From NCBI GenBank assembly GCA_015680685.1, contig MNCI01007974.1, positions 313,031 through 377,030 of the forward strand: a stretch of 64,000 bases of DNA, read 5' to 3'. The notes beneath the pieces are model-generated. The model saw only the letters and a list, made by a program, of their open reading frames with translations. It was not told where the DNA came from and ran no database searches. This DNA comes from Gnetum montanum. Lineage: Eukaryota > Streptophyta > Gnetopsida > Gnetales > Gnetaceae. Below are positions 23,751 to 34,999 of this stretch, one piece after another (the stretch's first letter is position 1; every line of letters starts with the position of its first letter). A program made the translations under genes and the position numbers.

Positions 23751-25145
23751 TGTGTGATTTTTGGGTGATTATGTGAGCTTAGATGAGGAGGACTTAGAGG
23801 ATGTTGCTATTGATTAATTCATGATTTGAAATATTCAATTAAGATTTAGATTTTGGTTTAAGTTGGTTTCTATAATGTAATGTTTAGCTAGAATTAGGAA
23901 TTTGGTATTGGTTTAGAACTTGTATTATGTTTTTCTTGTTTCTCAGTGCAAGCCAATTTTTTTTGGATGTTGGTTATGTTACATTTCATTTTGCATTCGT
24001 TGGTTCTATTTGTTTAAGCAATGTTAGTGCCCAATGCCTACTAGTTAATTATATATATTTTTCAAGCTTGTACTTTCTTTTGGTTATGTACTAATTCAAT
24101 TACAACATGTTGTTATTTAGTTTTCATATTTAATTTCTGCTATAACATTTATGGCTTGGGTAATAGGGATACATCCTATTTTTTCTTAGTGAACAAGTTA
24201 GGTTTGATGCACATGCAACTACTACTTCCATTGTTTTTATTACATTTTACATTTTGTTGCAATTTTTCTCTTGCTTATATGTGCCTATTTATGGATACCT
24301 ACTATTTTGCCCATTATGTTTTTCTTAACATCAATTTGATTTTAGCAAGTAGCATTTTATTTTTCCTTTTCTGCATATTTATGTATTTATATAACTAATG
24401 CTTTTCTAACTTAACCTTGATTAGTGGAGTGTTATAAAAATTCAATTAAGTTATATGTGGTACTTAGTAACTTTATTCATAAACTTTATTATTGATTCTA
24501 GTTTATAGCTAAAAATTTAATTGAATTATTTTCAATAGTGTTAAAAGATAATAAGTCTTTGTCACTTATTCCAAGTATATTTGCTTAATTGGATACATGG
24601 AAGGTTGTAGCTAACTTTTTCCTTAATTTACGTCATGGACCACAAATTGTACTGGGCAACAAATAGAAAATTTTAAGTTTGAATGAATATCATTTATGGT
24701 GCATACCATGGGCGGGTGAAAGGTATGTGTTGATTACATTTACACATTTTCTTTTTCACTTACTTTTGACTTCAAATACATGCTACAAATGGAAGGAAAT
24801 TGTAAAAACGAGTCAAAGTCTTTTTAAGTGTGTTTTATATTGGTTGGGAATGCGGGAATGTGGGAGCATGTCCCAAAAAAGTTTGGAAATGAGGGCTATT
24901 TTATGGTAGCAAAGCTAGATGCATGTAAAACATGATTAAAGAAATCCATTAACAATATAAAAGAAATCATTCTCTAAACTCAGTTAAGATTTTTTAAGAA
25001 ATCTATAAATACTATAATGTTAAAACTAGAATTTAATGAAATCATATCTACCAAAATACAATGATATTAGTTTAAAAATAGAAAACATGTTTTGGAAAGG
25101 CATCCTTTTTGTCAATTGGATCTTTTCCCCCCTCACTATCATTCT
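23751..25145. other. AT-rich sequence without recognisable genes
   Basis: Strongly AT-rich, with T-rich ORFs under 80 codons that look like composition effects. No LTR, repeat or domain recognised. It lies between the broken RT of C and an L1 fragment. Confidence 0.4.
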
Positions 25146-26345
25146 TCTAGGTTCTCATGTTTTCAAAAGCATCTGGAGGGCGTAGCAAATTCTACACAGT
25201 TACATTGACTAGACTAACATTAAGATCCACCCTACTATCCTCTCTAGATTGTGTCTGTGGTGGTTACCTCTGTTGCCTACTCCCCTTGCCATCACAAAGG
25301 CTAAGGTGGCTACCTCATGGTTTCAGAAAAGTGTCATCTCCTTGAATTGCCTTAGGCTGGCTAGCCGTTGGATTTCGGGGGTCGGGTTTAGCAATTTGTA
25401 TGGGGAGTCGGCTACAATGAACTATTGCCTAGTCCAAATCTACTCCTTTCTCCACGATCATTGGCACATTGATGTTACAGTGCAAAGCCCTTTTCAAAGC
25501 CTTCAATGGCTTAATGGGGTTAAACTCTTACCCTACCAGCCATCTATCCCCTTTCATCTTATGCATGACCCATCCGAGGTCATTGAACACTGCAATAAGC
25601 ATTGGCACAAACACGAGTCAGTATCATTTTGGATCCCTCTCTTCCAAAATATTTGGAACTTTCCGACCCTCTCCAAAATTAAGCAATTCATCTGGTGTAT
25701 CCTCCACCATGGTCTACCTATTGGTAAATGGTTAGAATATCTAGGAATTCCCAATCCCAATTGCCCTCTCTGTGGTGGACAAGATGACTTTGTCCATGTG
25801 TTTTGGCATTGTCCCTTTACTCAACATGTGTGGAAGTGGGCTTCCATAATTTTTCCTTCATACAAGCTATCTCAAGAGGATGTCATATTCGGCTTTTTAA
25901 ACATTACTTTTGATAATCTCAAGTTTCTATGGAAAGTTATTAGGCTTACTATTTTATATTATATTTGGAAGCGAGGATGCAATGTTATATTTCAAAGGAT
26001 AGATTATTCTAATAAATGTTTCATCACCAGGTTGGAGAAGTTGCAAATCTTTCACCTCATTCATTTCCAACTCACATCTCAAGCATCCAAGTTCAATCTG
26101 GATAGACATCGTTGGTTCATCTCTTGCAGCTGTGGGAAATACTTGTGCATTTCAGTAACACTCAGCATTAGTAATCTCTGCAAGGAAGCTTTCCATTTCT
26201 GTTATGAAGAGTCACCATTGGAACTTTCTCTATCCTTAATTGAGAGTTTTTTTTTCTTCCTTATCTAATTCTATGTCCTTCTATCTTGTAACGAGGGTGG
26301 ACGTTTGGTGGTGCCCCAATTCGGGTTTCCTCCCTTAATACTTGT
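25146..26345 (+). pseudogene. L1-type LINE 3' end with zf-RVT domain
   Basis: The longest frame (25,249-26,268) encodes the region downstream of RT in plant L1 elements: PLLPTPLAITKAKVA, a segment with SRWISGVGFSNLYG, then the zf-RVT domain with WNFPTLSKIKQFIWCILHHG and the zinc ligands in CPLCGGQDDFVHVFWHCPF, followed by VWKW. The end of the family resembles the 3' UTR here, which is poor in signals apart from CCTCCCTTAATACTTG. No poly(A) tail or target duplication is clear; the 5' part (endonuclease, most of RT) is absent, as expected of a 5'-truncated insertion. The next block, a NUMT, follows within about 110 bases. Confidence 0.8.
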
Positions 26346-26492
26346 TTATTTATAAGGCTGGTCCTGAGTTTCATGCATAGTGCTGTCAACTTCCCCCTTC
26401 CCCTTAATCCTATGACTTGTTCACCTGTAACTAATACACTGTTAATATCAATAGAACTTCTTTTCGAGTCTGACGCCCCCTACCCCATTTAT

Positions 26493-26674
26493 TCCATGAT
26501 CTATGGGTCTACTGGAGTTACCCACTTCGATCAATTAGCTGAGATTTTGACCGAATATGAAATCACCGACCGAATATGAAATCACTTCGTTCGGTGCTCG
26601 ATCCGGTGGTATTTTTATGGGGATCCTATTTATCGTTGTAGGATTTTTATTCAAGATCACTGTGGTTCCTTTTT
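26493..26674 (+). pseudogene. nad2: NADH dehydrogenase subunit 2 exon, NUMT copy, frameshifted
   Basis: Encodes SMIYGSTGVTHFDQLAEILT and, after a break, GIFMGILFIVVGFLFKITVV followed by PF. This is the complex I subunit 2 segment ahead of the third nad2 intron (position about 709 in the mature coding sequence). Directly repeated copies of GACCGAATATGAAATCAC at 26,549-26,567 and 26,568-26,586, plus about seven further bases, add some 26 bases and shift the frame. The copy cannot encode a working subunit. In the mitochondrion the parent exon joins others partly by trans-splicing. Confidence 0.85.
26549..26586 (+). repeat. 19-base tandem duplication inside nad2 NUMT
   Basis: Two adjacent units starting GACCGAATATGAAATCAC and differing at their last base. 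The functional gene has one unit, so the second arose in, or with, the nuclear copy. Confidence 0.85.
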
Positions 26675-26810
26675 GGGCGGCTGTAGGACGGCCGTCTATG
26701 GGTGGTACCCCAACAGATACAGATAGATGCGGCCAATCCCCCGGGAAAGAGGGGGCTTATCCGAAAGCACATGAGAGAAGTGTCAAATTTAATATTTATA
26801 AAAGTTTTAC

Positions 26811-28380
26811 GATTCTTATTTGTTTCTGGTAAAGTTTAATGTATTATCTAAACATTAACAAATTTTTTAAAATTTATAAATAACCAAAGTGCAAGTAAAA
26901 TTTCCACAAGGAACACGTTTAAGTATCCAGAACACAAATTTCTTGCTGCGTCGTGCCTCTACCTTCATACAAAGAAGCGTTGCAGGCAGCAGCAGTAGTA
27001 ATGGAGGAGACAATGTAAGCCATAAAAAACTGCCGGCGGTTATTGTGAAGGAAGAAAACCCAAACCATGGGTATGGCTCCATGCAAACAATGTGCTGGAA
27101 ACCAGGAAAAAGGGGGCAGAGCAGGGCTTATTATTGAAGCAGGATGGTCCACAACTGTTCTGATATATGGTATGCTTTGGTCCACCTGTAGCCAGCGGCC
27201 AAAAACAACACCGCCCTCCCTGAATGACTGTTGTACGCCATGATGCATGCATCACAGCATCACATAATAATGGTGCCAATTTAAATGAATGTACGAAGCC
27301 ATCCATATTCATTCATTCTCTCCTTTTTCTTTCCCTTTCCTTAGCACTTGCACATTCATCGCAGTGACCACATGCTGACAACCTTATTAATTGCTCTCCT
27401 CTGTGCATACATGTATAGATAAGCAGCAGCAACTAGTTTGGCATCAACTCTGATCTTGTTACTACATACACGGACGGCACACTACAGTGGTGTTCGCAGT
27501 GAGTGATTTGTCGTGTTAGTTTTTGGCTTAGTATTTTTTGTTTTGTGTTATTGGGGGGCATGAGTATGTCCATTATGTGGGTTGCAGATGATACACAGGC
27601 GCTATGGCTGCTTTTGATGACGACGGCAGCGCTGCATCTGGTGCTGGCCATGGCCGAGAAAATCAGGTGGCGCTCTGTGCCAGACTCCTTCAGTCCTTTG
27701 CCTACTCCTCATCCCCCTCTCGCTCCTGCTGCTCCTAAATTTTGGTTGCGTTTGTGGATCTGATTATACTTCTGAACCAGATCTATGGGCTGAACTCAAA
27801 CAGAAACGGATCTCACACAGAAACGGATGATGTGCGCTTTCCGTTTTAAGCCGGACGTACGTGGAGAATGGCATCAGATCCTGCTGCAGCGTCCGCTGAG
27901 GATTATAATTCATGTCGCCAAAACCCCTCATTATTATTATTGTAATGAACTGCTTTTGATTCCCACTTCCCATTGCTCAATTTCCCGGTTCCCACCATCT
28001 CCCGATTTGCCTCGGAATCTCGGCCATTCTCAGATAAGATTACTTTGGGTGCTTTTGCGTTAGTTGAAATAATGCCTTTTAACGACAAGTGTGTGCTGGT
28101 ATATGTTCATCAATTACTAATGATGTCCTCCTGAGAATTATTCCGATCTCTTTTTTGGAAATCCTTGTTTATGACTGCTATTCCACAAGTTACATGTTCG
28201 AATGCATGGCCTAATAGTGTTAAGCCTGGTTCCCTCTGCATAACCTTAAAATCCTTTACTTCTAGAGAGAAACCCCATGAAAGTTACAAGCACAACTTTC
28301 AATAAAGGAGGGATTGGAGCACAAAACTTAACAATACCCATTGGGCTATCGCTTAACATGGAAACTTTATATTGACTACT
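26811..28380. other. GC-richer island of unknown origin
   Basis: Base composition, the abundance of CpG and the mixture of codons differ from the surrounding retroelements. I see no LTR, no known domain and no similarity to the other families here. It could be low-copy host DNA caught between the NUMT and the C integrase fragment. One weak coding candidate is listed separately. Confidence 0.4.
27560..27763 (+). CDS. Candidate small membrane-type ORF, unknown
   Basis: A 67-codon frame from ATG at 27,560. It holds one likely membrane helix (about residues 15-35, WLLLMTTAALHLVLAMAEK) and a Pro-rich tail. A good 5' splice site (GTGAGT, 27,499) and a 3' splice site ending GGTTGCAG at 27,587 could make it part of a spliced gene beginning further left. 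I do not recognise the protein. Codon use is GC-richer than the neighbours. It may equally be a chance ORF. Confidence 0.2.
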   Translation: MSMSIMWVADDTQALWLLLMTTAALHLVLAMAEKIRWRSVPDSFSPLPTPHPPLAPAAPKFWLRLWI

Positions 28381-28389
28381 CTCCATATA

Positions 28390-28891
28390 AGCTTGTGTAT
28401 AGGAAATTGCCAACACTATCAACCGCTTGTAACTTTGACCTTGACCTAAGTCTAGCACAAAAGTATAAAAAAATAAAAAAATTAATGAACTTTAACTTGC
28501 TAGAGAAGAACTGATCGGTAGCCCTATTATCTAATGAGTTGCACAAGGAATTCAACAAGCAACACCATAACCTTAGAATAAGGAAAGTAAAATTTAACTA
28601 GGAGATAGGGTTATCTATTGGAACCTCACACACATACGACAAGAAACCAAGCTCCAAACATTGTAGGAGGGATCTTATGTTATCTACAAAGCGTTTTCTT
28701 CTAGGGCCATGTTAATATACAAACCTGAAAGCCCAAACAAAAAACTAATGATCAACAAACAACAAAACAAACCTTTTCATGAGCCTAAGAGAGCCTATGA
28801 CCACAACACTTCAACGGATGGATAGGCATGCTCAATTTTTTGAATCTCCTTCTTCCAACTTAGTTGTGGGGGAGATGGCCATTCATGTTGA
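28390..28891 (+). pseudogene. Element C integrase C-terminus (first copy)
   Basis: Follows the end of Athila-type integrase: SPYKLVYRK, then RIRKVKFN, a stretch with KKPSSKH, and from 28,651 EGSYVIYKAFSSRAMLIYKP and NKQQNKPFHEPKRAY, ending CGGDGHSC and a stop at 28,889-28,891. The Trp of the family's WxGPYxI motif is a stop (TAG) here. Frameshifts occur upstream. The RNase H and the catalytic core of integrase are missing between this and the RT at 23,750. Confidence 0.7.
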
Positions 28892-30027
28892 TCCATTAAT
28901 ATGGCTCCTTACTTTTCAATTTTTATGTACATTGTTTTTACTACATTTTTCCCTTTCTTGAATATTTTACTTTATTTGGTTTGGATCTCTTTTATGCTTT
29001 TCTGATGTTTTGATTTGATTTGTTTTGTTTTTCTTTATTGTTGCCAAGACTAAGGGCAGATGTAGCTATTGAATGATGGTGGTTTGTACTATAATGTTCT
29101 ATGATTGCTAATGTCTAAATTCTATCTTTGAATTTCGGTATTGATGACTAAGACATCATTTCTTTTTCATGATAATAGGTAGCACATCCATGTCATCCAT
29201 CCATCCATCCACAAACTCTATGGTGTTCCTTGTTTTGGAAATATGTGGTCCCTTCCTTAATGAAACTCTTAAAAAATTTATGACCTTAGTAGTTTTCAAA
29301 CCTAGGAAGGATTATATAGATAGACAAGGGTGTGACTTCAAGGGGATTTCATCCTCTTTGTACTTTTCTACCCTCTTGATGCATGTGTGTTGTCATGGAT
29401 TTCTCACCATTCCATTGTCAACCAATAACAAGAAGCTAAAAATCTTTACATGGTGTTGTTCCTATCCAAAAATATAAAAATATAAAATACAAAAAAAAAA
29501 AAAACAATAATGAGAATTCAAAGCACACCCCTTTGAAAAAATAACTGGCACTGGTTATGGAATTAGAAAGATATGTTACCCATGCCTAAAGGTCCACTTT
29601 AACTAAGGTCCATTTCACTTCTCGCTTCTCTTTTTTTCTCTTTACGAATAATGATTGATCTATGAGAATATTTTTGTACTTTAAGAGGGTGGGCTGATTG
29701 TAGAGTGTTAATGTGAAATCACTGAAGGTGGTTGGTTTTAATTTGGACTAAGGATGGATATTATCAGGTCATCTTAACAAAAAAATCCACAAGGGACTTC
29801 ATGTGACCATGATATCGAACTCCATTCCACTCTCTACCTCATCCAACTATGCTTTCCATAACTCACCTCACTGCCATTTTTCATGTTTTGTTCAATGTCT
29901 TAGTTTGATGTGTCAAAATTCTTAGGTAGTTTCTTTCAAGATTTGATCCTTAACTTACCATAACCATTAGTCAATCATGGGGCCCACAGACTCCTTGGTT
30001 TGAGGATATGCAAGGGCATTAAGTATA

Positions 30028-30051
30028 TGAGCCTACTATAGGGAGAACCCA
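30028..30051 (+). promoter_or_regulatory. Conserved noncoding motif, C copy 1
   Basis: TATGAGCCTACTATAGGGAG followed by AACCCA, one of five copies in the window (also 39,511, 60,660, 48,802 and 43,091), always between the end of pol or protease and the ORF3 position. Function unknown. Confidence 0.6.
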
Positions 30052-30349
30052 CTTCCATTTCCCTTGGTTGGGTTAGTTAAGTTTCATATCCTTAAACATT
30101 TTCATTTTTAAAATCATTTGCATTCCACATTGGTTACATTCAGTAGTGTGCTCCTTTTAAAGTTTCCTTAAAACATTCTTCATCAACAGTCTTCTTTTTG
30201 CTAACTATCTAGCCCTCTTCGTGCATTTCATCGTGTTTTTGGCTTCATTGCCTTCCTTTAGACTCTAATTCCATGTCAAAACTCATTCATTTTTTTCTAT
30301 TTTTTCAAAGATAGAAAATTTTCTATTTTCATCTCGTTGAAGGAGTTGG

Positions 30350-30400
30350 CTCCGTTGATACTATCCCATCGATGCAAGAAAAAAATCCTATAAATAGTGC
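30350..30400 (+). promoter_or_regulatory. Internal U3-like promoter block, C copy 1
   Basis: CCATCGATG, then CCTATAAATAG (30,387-30,397). This repeats the logic of the C LTR (CCATCGATG ... CCTATAAATG at 12,450-12,526) but lies inside the element, about 450 bases before the ORF3 ATG. Confidence 0.5.
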
Positions 30401-30842
30401 CCAACACTTTGGATTTTTTTGCCATTTGCTTCAAATGCAAGTGGAATTTTTGTAATTTTTTACAGCCTAGAGCCTTCCAAAGCCCATATCTTGCTAACCA
30501 CTTGTTTGATTTTCCCTATTTTTCAGTCCTACAACTACCAAAGGTGAGCTCTACGTTGTGGGGGCCTGAAACCTTAGGTTTCTAAGAAATTTGTTTTTGG
30601 AAATTTTCTAACTCCCAAAAGGTTTAACTAATGAAATAACATTAAAATCACTAATTAATGAACATTAAACCTTCCTAATAAGCTCTAGTAGCCATATTAT
30701 TCAAATAATATTAAAATAACATTAAAATAATCAATCCCCCATGACCACAACTTAGCCAAGTGTAACTATCCAAAGAGATAAGGTACCTAAAAGTTATAAG
30801 TTACACATCGCATGCTAATCCTTGGTTATGTTGTGATCATAG

Positions 30843-30940
30843 ATGGCATCAAAAGGAAAGCATGGACAAGAGGTGGGACCATCCCACCCAAGAAACAAGA
30901 GGCCTAGAGCTAGAAGCTGCCAATAACTACAACAACCCCA
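30843..30940 (+). pseudogene. ORF3 start, truncated by the duplication junction
   Basis: ATG directly after TTGTGATCATAG, encoding MASKGKHGQEVGPS. It matches the full ORF3 start at 49,616 and is cut after about 30 codons, where copy 2 of the duplication begins. Confidence 0.65.
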
Positions 30941-31257
30941 GCTCCAAACATTGTGGGAGGGGTCTTATATTATCTACAAAACCTTTTCTTCTGGGGCCAT
31001 GTTAATATACAAACCTAAAAGCCAAAACAAGAAACTACTAGTCAACAAACAACAAATCAAACCTTTCCATGAGTCTAAGAGAGCCTGTGATTGCAACACC
31101 TCAACAGATGGACAAGTGTGCTTGATTTTTCAAATCTCCTCCTTCCAACTTAGTTGTGGGAGAGATGGCCATTCATGTTGATTCATCAATGTGGCTCAGT
31201 TTTTCAATTTTTATTTACACTTTTTTCTTTAATATTTTACAGTTTATTCTATATTTG
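30941..31257 (+). repeat. Element C internal duplication, copy 2, left part
   Basis: Starts GCTCCAAACATTGTGGGAGG and matches 28,651 onward. It is interrupted at 31,257 by element B and continues at 47,764. Confidence 0.85.
30951..31181 (+). pseudogene. Element C integrase C-terminus (second copy)
   Basis: Open for 76 codons: WEGSYIIYKTFSSGAMLIYK, NKKLLVNKQQIKPFHES and the terminal LSCGRDGHSC. This matches the SH3-like C-terminal domain of Athila-type integrases (WxGPYxI..VxxSGAxxI...KVNGQRLK). No chromodomain follows. Its intact Trp shows what the first copy lost. Confidence 0.75.
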
Positions 31258-32126
31258 TGATAAATCATGATTATGTCAACCTTGATATTAGATACCTAAT
31301 ATCAAGGCTTCAATATCAGATACATGATATCGTGTTCCAAGATGCAATGTTGGATATTCGATACTGTCTCCTTCATGCCAGCCTATAAATATAACACCTA
31401 GGTGCATGGTTGGAAGATAGTTTTTGATAGCTTTTCTTAGATTTTTGATTTCAAGTTCTATTATTCCTAGTGCATGCCCACAATGTGATGTTTGTGATTG
31501 TACAACATCCTTATTCGAGTGTGACATACTTGGACATGTTACATGATTGGAAATAAAGATTGAGATTACCTCCATCATTGTAGCATCTACTTAGATTTAT
31601 TATTGATTTAAATGTTTAATTATTTACTATTTTCTTTAGTTAATGTTTCTATTTATTACTATTTACTATTCCTATCATTAAGCGGAATGAGTATGACTTA
31701 ATCATAAGCCCTTAAGTGTAATTACTTGGTAACCCAATAGTGTATTGTTTGGCAAGCCCAGTGACATATGCTTGGCAATCCCAATAGTAGTTATATGAAG
31801 TCCAAGGCATGTATGGACAATTGGGGATGGATACTCATTGCACGTAGGCTAGTTTAGATCTTATTTTCCATTATTCATTAACTTAATTAATTAATCTCTT
31901 TATCATTACTAGGAGAAGCATAGGGTTATATGACATCATCATATGCCTCACTTTGGACTAAACCATATATGACAAAGCTACCACTAGTCCAAGTGGAAAG
32001 ATAGTGAACTGCGATCAAAGCATAACGATTTAGATGCACAACTAGTCCCATCCACGAAATTTAATCGGATCATGTGTGAATTTGTGATTTGTATGGTTGG
32101 GCATAGGGGTACCTCATTGCTCATTA
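31258..32126 (+). mobile_element. B 5' LTR
   Basis: TGATAAATCATG to CTCATTA, with dyads of the GATATC / AATATCA type near the start, TATA box CCTATAAATA at 31,382-31,391 and an AATAAAG poly(A) site. It matches the 3' LTR except for a deletion in the dyad region of the latter. Confidence 0.85.
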
Positions 32127-32147
32127 TTGGCACTATTTTTGAGGATG
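32127..32147 (+). promoter_or_regulatory. B primer-binding site
   Basis: TTGGCACTATTTTTGAGGAT, a decayed match to the tRNA-Asp primer site TGGCGCCGTTGCCGGGGA, immediately after the LTR. Confidence 0.6.
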
Positions 32148-32251
32148 GAGCTAGTTATCTAAATTAGTTATATTATACACAAATGTTGTAAATGCATTGA
32201 TGATATATCTTTCAGAAAATATTAAATCACACACATCATCAACCAAAAACA

Positions 32252-33943
32252 ATGTCTCTTTCACAAGGAAGCAATAATGCATTGTATAATGAAAACATTC
32301 ATTGGAAAACTAATGAGATATATGGTGAAGAAAATTGGAGTGAACAACTTCACGCATGGGTTTCATATGTCCATGATCACCCTGACAACACTTGAAGACT
32401 ACATTAACCTATGGTAGACAAACTTAGGGAGGATGAAGTAAGTCCTAAACCAGGGAAGGCCTCAAGGCTTAAGACCTCCTCAAAACTAAGAAACGATAAA
32501 TCAAGGGACCTTGGGGAACATCATAGAAACCATGGCAATCCTTCTAGTTCTTCATCTTCATCTTCCCCTTCAACATCTAGTTCTGATGAAGATGAACATA
32601 GGTATGGAAATAAAGCTCCACTAAAGGATCGGAATAGAAACAAAAATTGAACCCACTAGAATACTCAAGGTCACCAACATGAACATAGGAAAAATCATCA
32701 CCATTAACTAAATAGAAATTTTCCTCACAACATGACCAATGATGGTGAACCCTTGTTGGCCACTAAGAGCCTAATGTAGATCACAGAGATAGTTAAGATA
32801 TCTTGCAGGCATCACAAAGAGAGTCACCTACCCAGGCTTGATATAAATAATATTTCTAAATTTGTTGGAGGCTATGATTTGGACCCACAACATCACTTAC
32901 AAGCCTTCCATGATGCATGTGCTTTCTACAACATTGAAAGTGGGTGGCAAAAGCTCAAGCTCTTTCCTAGGAAATTGGTCGATTGAGCCAAAGTGTGGTA
33001 TAGATTATTGAAACTAAATTTAATCTGATGGTGGTCCACAATGCTGGAACTCTTCAATGACAAATAAAAAACCTATGTGAGGGTGTCCAACCTGAGGATA
33101 TAGATCCAAGGATGGAGACAAGAACAACATGAACCCTTGGACATGGCCTTAGATAGATATTATTCCCTATTGAATAGATGCATAGCCCATGGTTTCTTTG
33201 AGGAAAGGCAAATTTTCCACCTCATACATGGCCTTTGTAATGAAACAATGGAGACTCTTTGGATGTATGCTTTAGGTTAATTATACGAGCTACGAACCCA
33301 TTAGATTCAAGAGCTAATCAAGTGTGTTGCAAAAGAAGAAGGAAATATATGCAAATGGGAGAATGTTGAGAAATATCACTAGGATCCAACTCTTCAATAG
33401 AAGTAGGTCCATATCTATGCTAAGAAGGAAGAAGATACTCTTGATAAGGTTGTCCCACAATGAATCTTGCCAATACAAAAGTCTATTGATGAACTTGAAG
33501 CAAAGTTTAATAGGATGTCAGAATGGATATATGAAAACATTAAACTCTCATAGAGATGGTCGAGGAGAAGATCATGCAAACCAAACCAGGTGATCATAAT
33601 AAACAAAGAATATAAAACCAAGAAATAGCTAGGAACACTTATTAGCAAATAGGGAAAATTATTGAAGAATGTGAGGCTATGGACTCAACCATAAATGAAG
33701 ATAATGGATATGACATCTACATATATGATCATCTAAAGGACCATTGCCTAGTCTTGTTACATCTACATGAGTCTTGGGTAGGCACATTAAACCCAAAGTT
33801 TGTACAAAAACACATGCCCAAGATATTTCCTCTTCCATGCAGTAATTATAGACAACCCCACAACCAATCATACTATCCTAGGAAGACTTATTACCAACCT
33901 CAACACTATCATCAACTGTAGTGACAACACCCACAATCATTTG
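32252..33943 (+). pseudogene. B gag, N-terminal and central part
   Basis: Starts at ATG 32,252 (MSLSQGSNNALYNE). A Ser/Asp-rich stretch lies around residues 90-125, then the Gag domain with RLDINNISKFVGGYDLDPQH, HLQAFHDACAFYNIESGW, QKLKLFPRKLVD and VWYRLLKL, and a later YDIYIYDHLKDHCLVLLHLH segment equivalent to the CYYDHPKGCC motif of A. Stops are frequent, several at former Gln codons. Element A interrupts it at 33,948. It resumes at 41,280 with the Pro/Gln-rich tail. Confidence 0.8.
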
Positions 33944-33948
33944 AGAGG

Positions 33949-34858
33949 TGATGAGACGCGATATGCACAAGTTGCAATATCGCGTACGTGATATCGTGGT
34001 CCACTGCCAAATATATAAATAAGAGGTAGCACTCCCCTCATTTGACATCCTAGGCTAGAAGTAGCGAAGCTTTGGTGGCTTGATCACCCCAGAGATAGAA
34101 TATTTTCCATGTGCCCGCAGTAGGAGTCCCCCAAGTGAATGATTCTTTATTCGAGCAGCTTTGTACCTGAACGTAAGTTGTGTACGACAATAAAGATGAG
34201 CTTTGTGGATAAAGCTTGTAGTACATGGATAGGCTTATTTAATGCTATTTATTGCTTTCCTAGTAACACGGCATGAGTACGACTTGGTTACGAGCATTGA
34301 CGAATGTGTACGGCTAGCCAAGGAATCGGCTACTCATCTCGATTAGATTCTCTCACCCTTACCTCCTAGAATGTGGGACAAGTACGACTTGATTATGAGC
34401 ATCTATGGATGTGTACGGCTAGTCAAGGAATTGGCTGCTCATCACACTTAGACTAGTTAGGTGCCTCAGTACGACCGCTTCAAGCATGTGCATTACATGT
34501 GGTAATCCCAGTAATGATTAGCATTTGGTAGTCACAGTTGCACAGTTCAAGGTTTGTACAGCAAGTGGGAATGGATGCTGATGCTAGGACTTAGTGTTGT
34601 AGTTAGAGTTAGTTTTAGTCTCTCAACCCTTCAACCCTTAGCATAGGAGATAAACCAGAAAAGACCAAAAAAATCATATACCTCGGACTTACTTAACCAT
34701 ACACCGTGACAACAATAAGTAAGTTTGGGAAGACAACGATTAATTAACCCCAAGTGTTCCTTGCAGCATTTAGGCATTTAGTCTATGGAGTTCGATCGGA
34801 TCGCACGTGGTATGCTCGTTTTGTATGGTTGAGTGTAGGGGTACCTCCCCACTCATCA
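33949..34858 (+). mobile_element. A 5' LTR
   Basis: TGATGAGACGCG to CACTCATCA, ends that form an inverted repeat. One CGATATCG-type palindrome cluster, TATA box (34,011-34,021), AATAAA (34,189-34,194) and the family end GTGTAGGGGTACCTC. It is 47 bases shorter than the 3' LTR because it holds fewer palindrome units. Confidence 0.9.
34011..34026 (+). promoter_or_regulatory. A LTR TATA box
   Basis: ATATATAAATAAGAGG, conserved as CTATAAATAAGAGG in the A 3' LTR, both D LTRs and E. Confidence 0.7.
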
Positions 34859-34879
34859 TTGGCACCATTGTCGGGGACT
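34859..34879 (+). promoter_or_regulatory. A primer-binding site (tRNA-Asp)
   Basis: TTGGCACCATTGTCGGGGA. Compared with the tRNA-Asp complement TGGCGCCGTTGCCGGGGA, all three differences are C/G-to-T/A changes at CpG sites. Confidence 0.75.
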
Positions 34880-34999
34880 AAGTGTTTGTACGCCAATTAG
34901 AACATTAGGAAATCTTTTACATCATTGTGAGCCTTAACGAACCTTTGGGTTAATTAGTTAAACAAGAACATATATAACATTGAATAGCACACCAATAAA

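Larger units (their letters stand above)
26455..26810 (+). other. NUMT: nuclear copy of mitochondrial nad2 exon with intron flanks
   Basis: About 350 bases of mitochondrial origin. A nad2 exon is bounded on the left by sequence resembling the very end of a group II intron (CCCCCTACCCCATTTAT) and on the right by GGGCGGCTGTAGGACGGCCG, resembling the GTGCG-type start of a group II intron. Fragment size, loss of both ends and a frameshift show it is a nuclear insertion. The exact ends are uncertain. Confidence 0.8.
28651..30940 (+). repeat. Element C internal duplication, copy 1
   Basis: A 2.29-kb block from the integrase C-terminus (GCTCCAAACATTGT) to the first codons of ORF3. It is followed directly by copy 2 in the same orientation. 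The two align throughout, including the TATA-containing block, the ATGAGCCTACTATAGGGAG motif and the ORF3 start. Confidence 0.85.

Noticed and set aside
26373-26492. Extension of the NUMT leftwards to 26,373
   Set aside because: Only the last 40 or so bases before the exon look like a group II intron end; the rest has no mitochondrial sign I can support.
27503-27763. N-terminus of a cytochrome P450
   Set aside because: A hydrophobic helix followed by a Pro-rich stretch is too general; no P450 motif follows before the stop.
33949-34060. Satellite array of CGATATCG units
   Set aside because: Only a few units, present at the same place in each LTR, so it is part of the U3.
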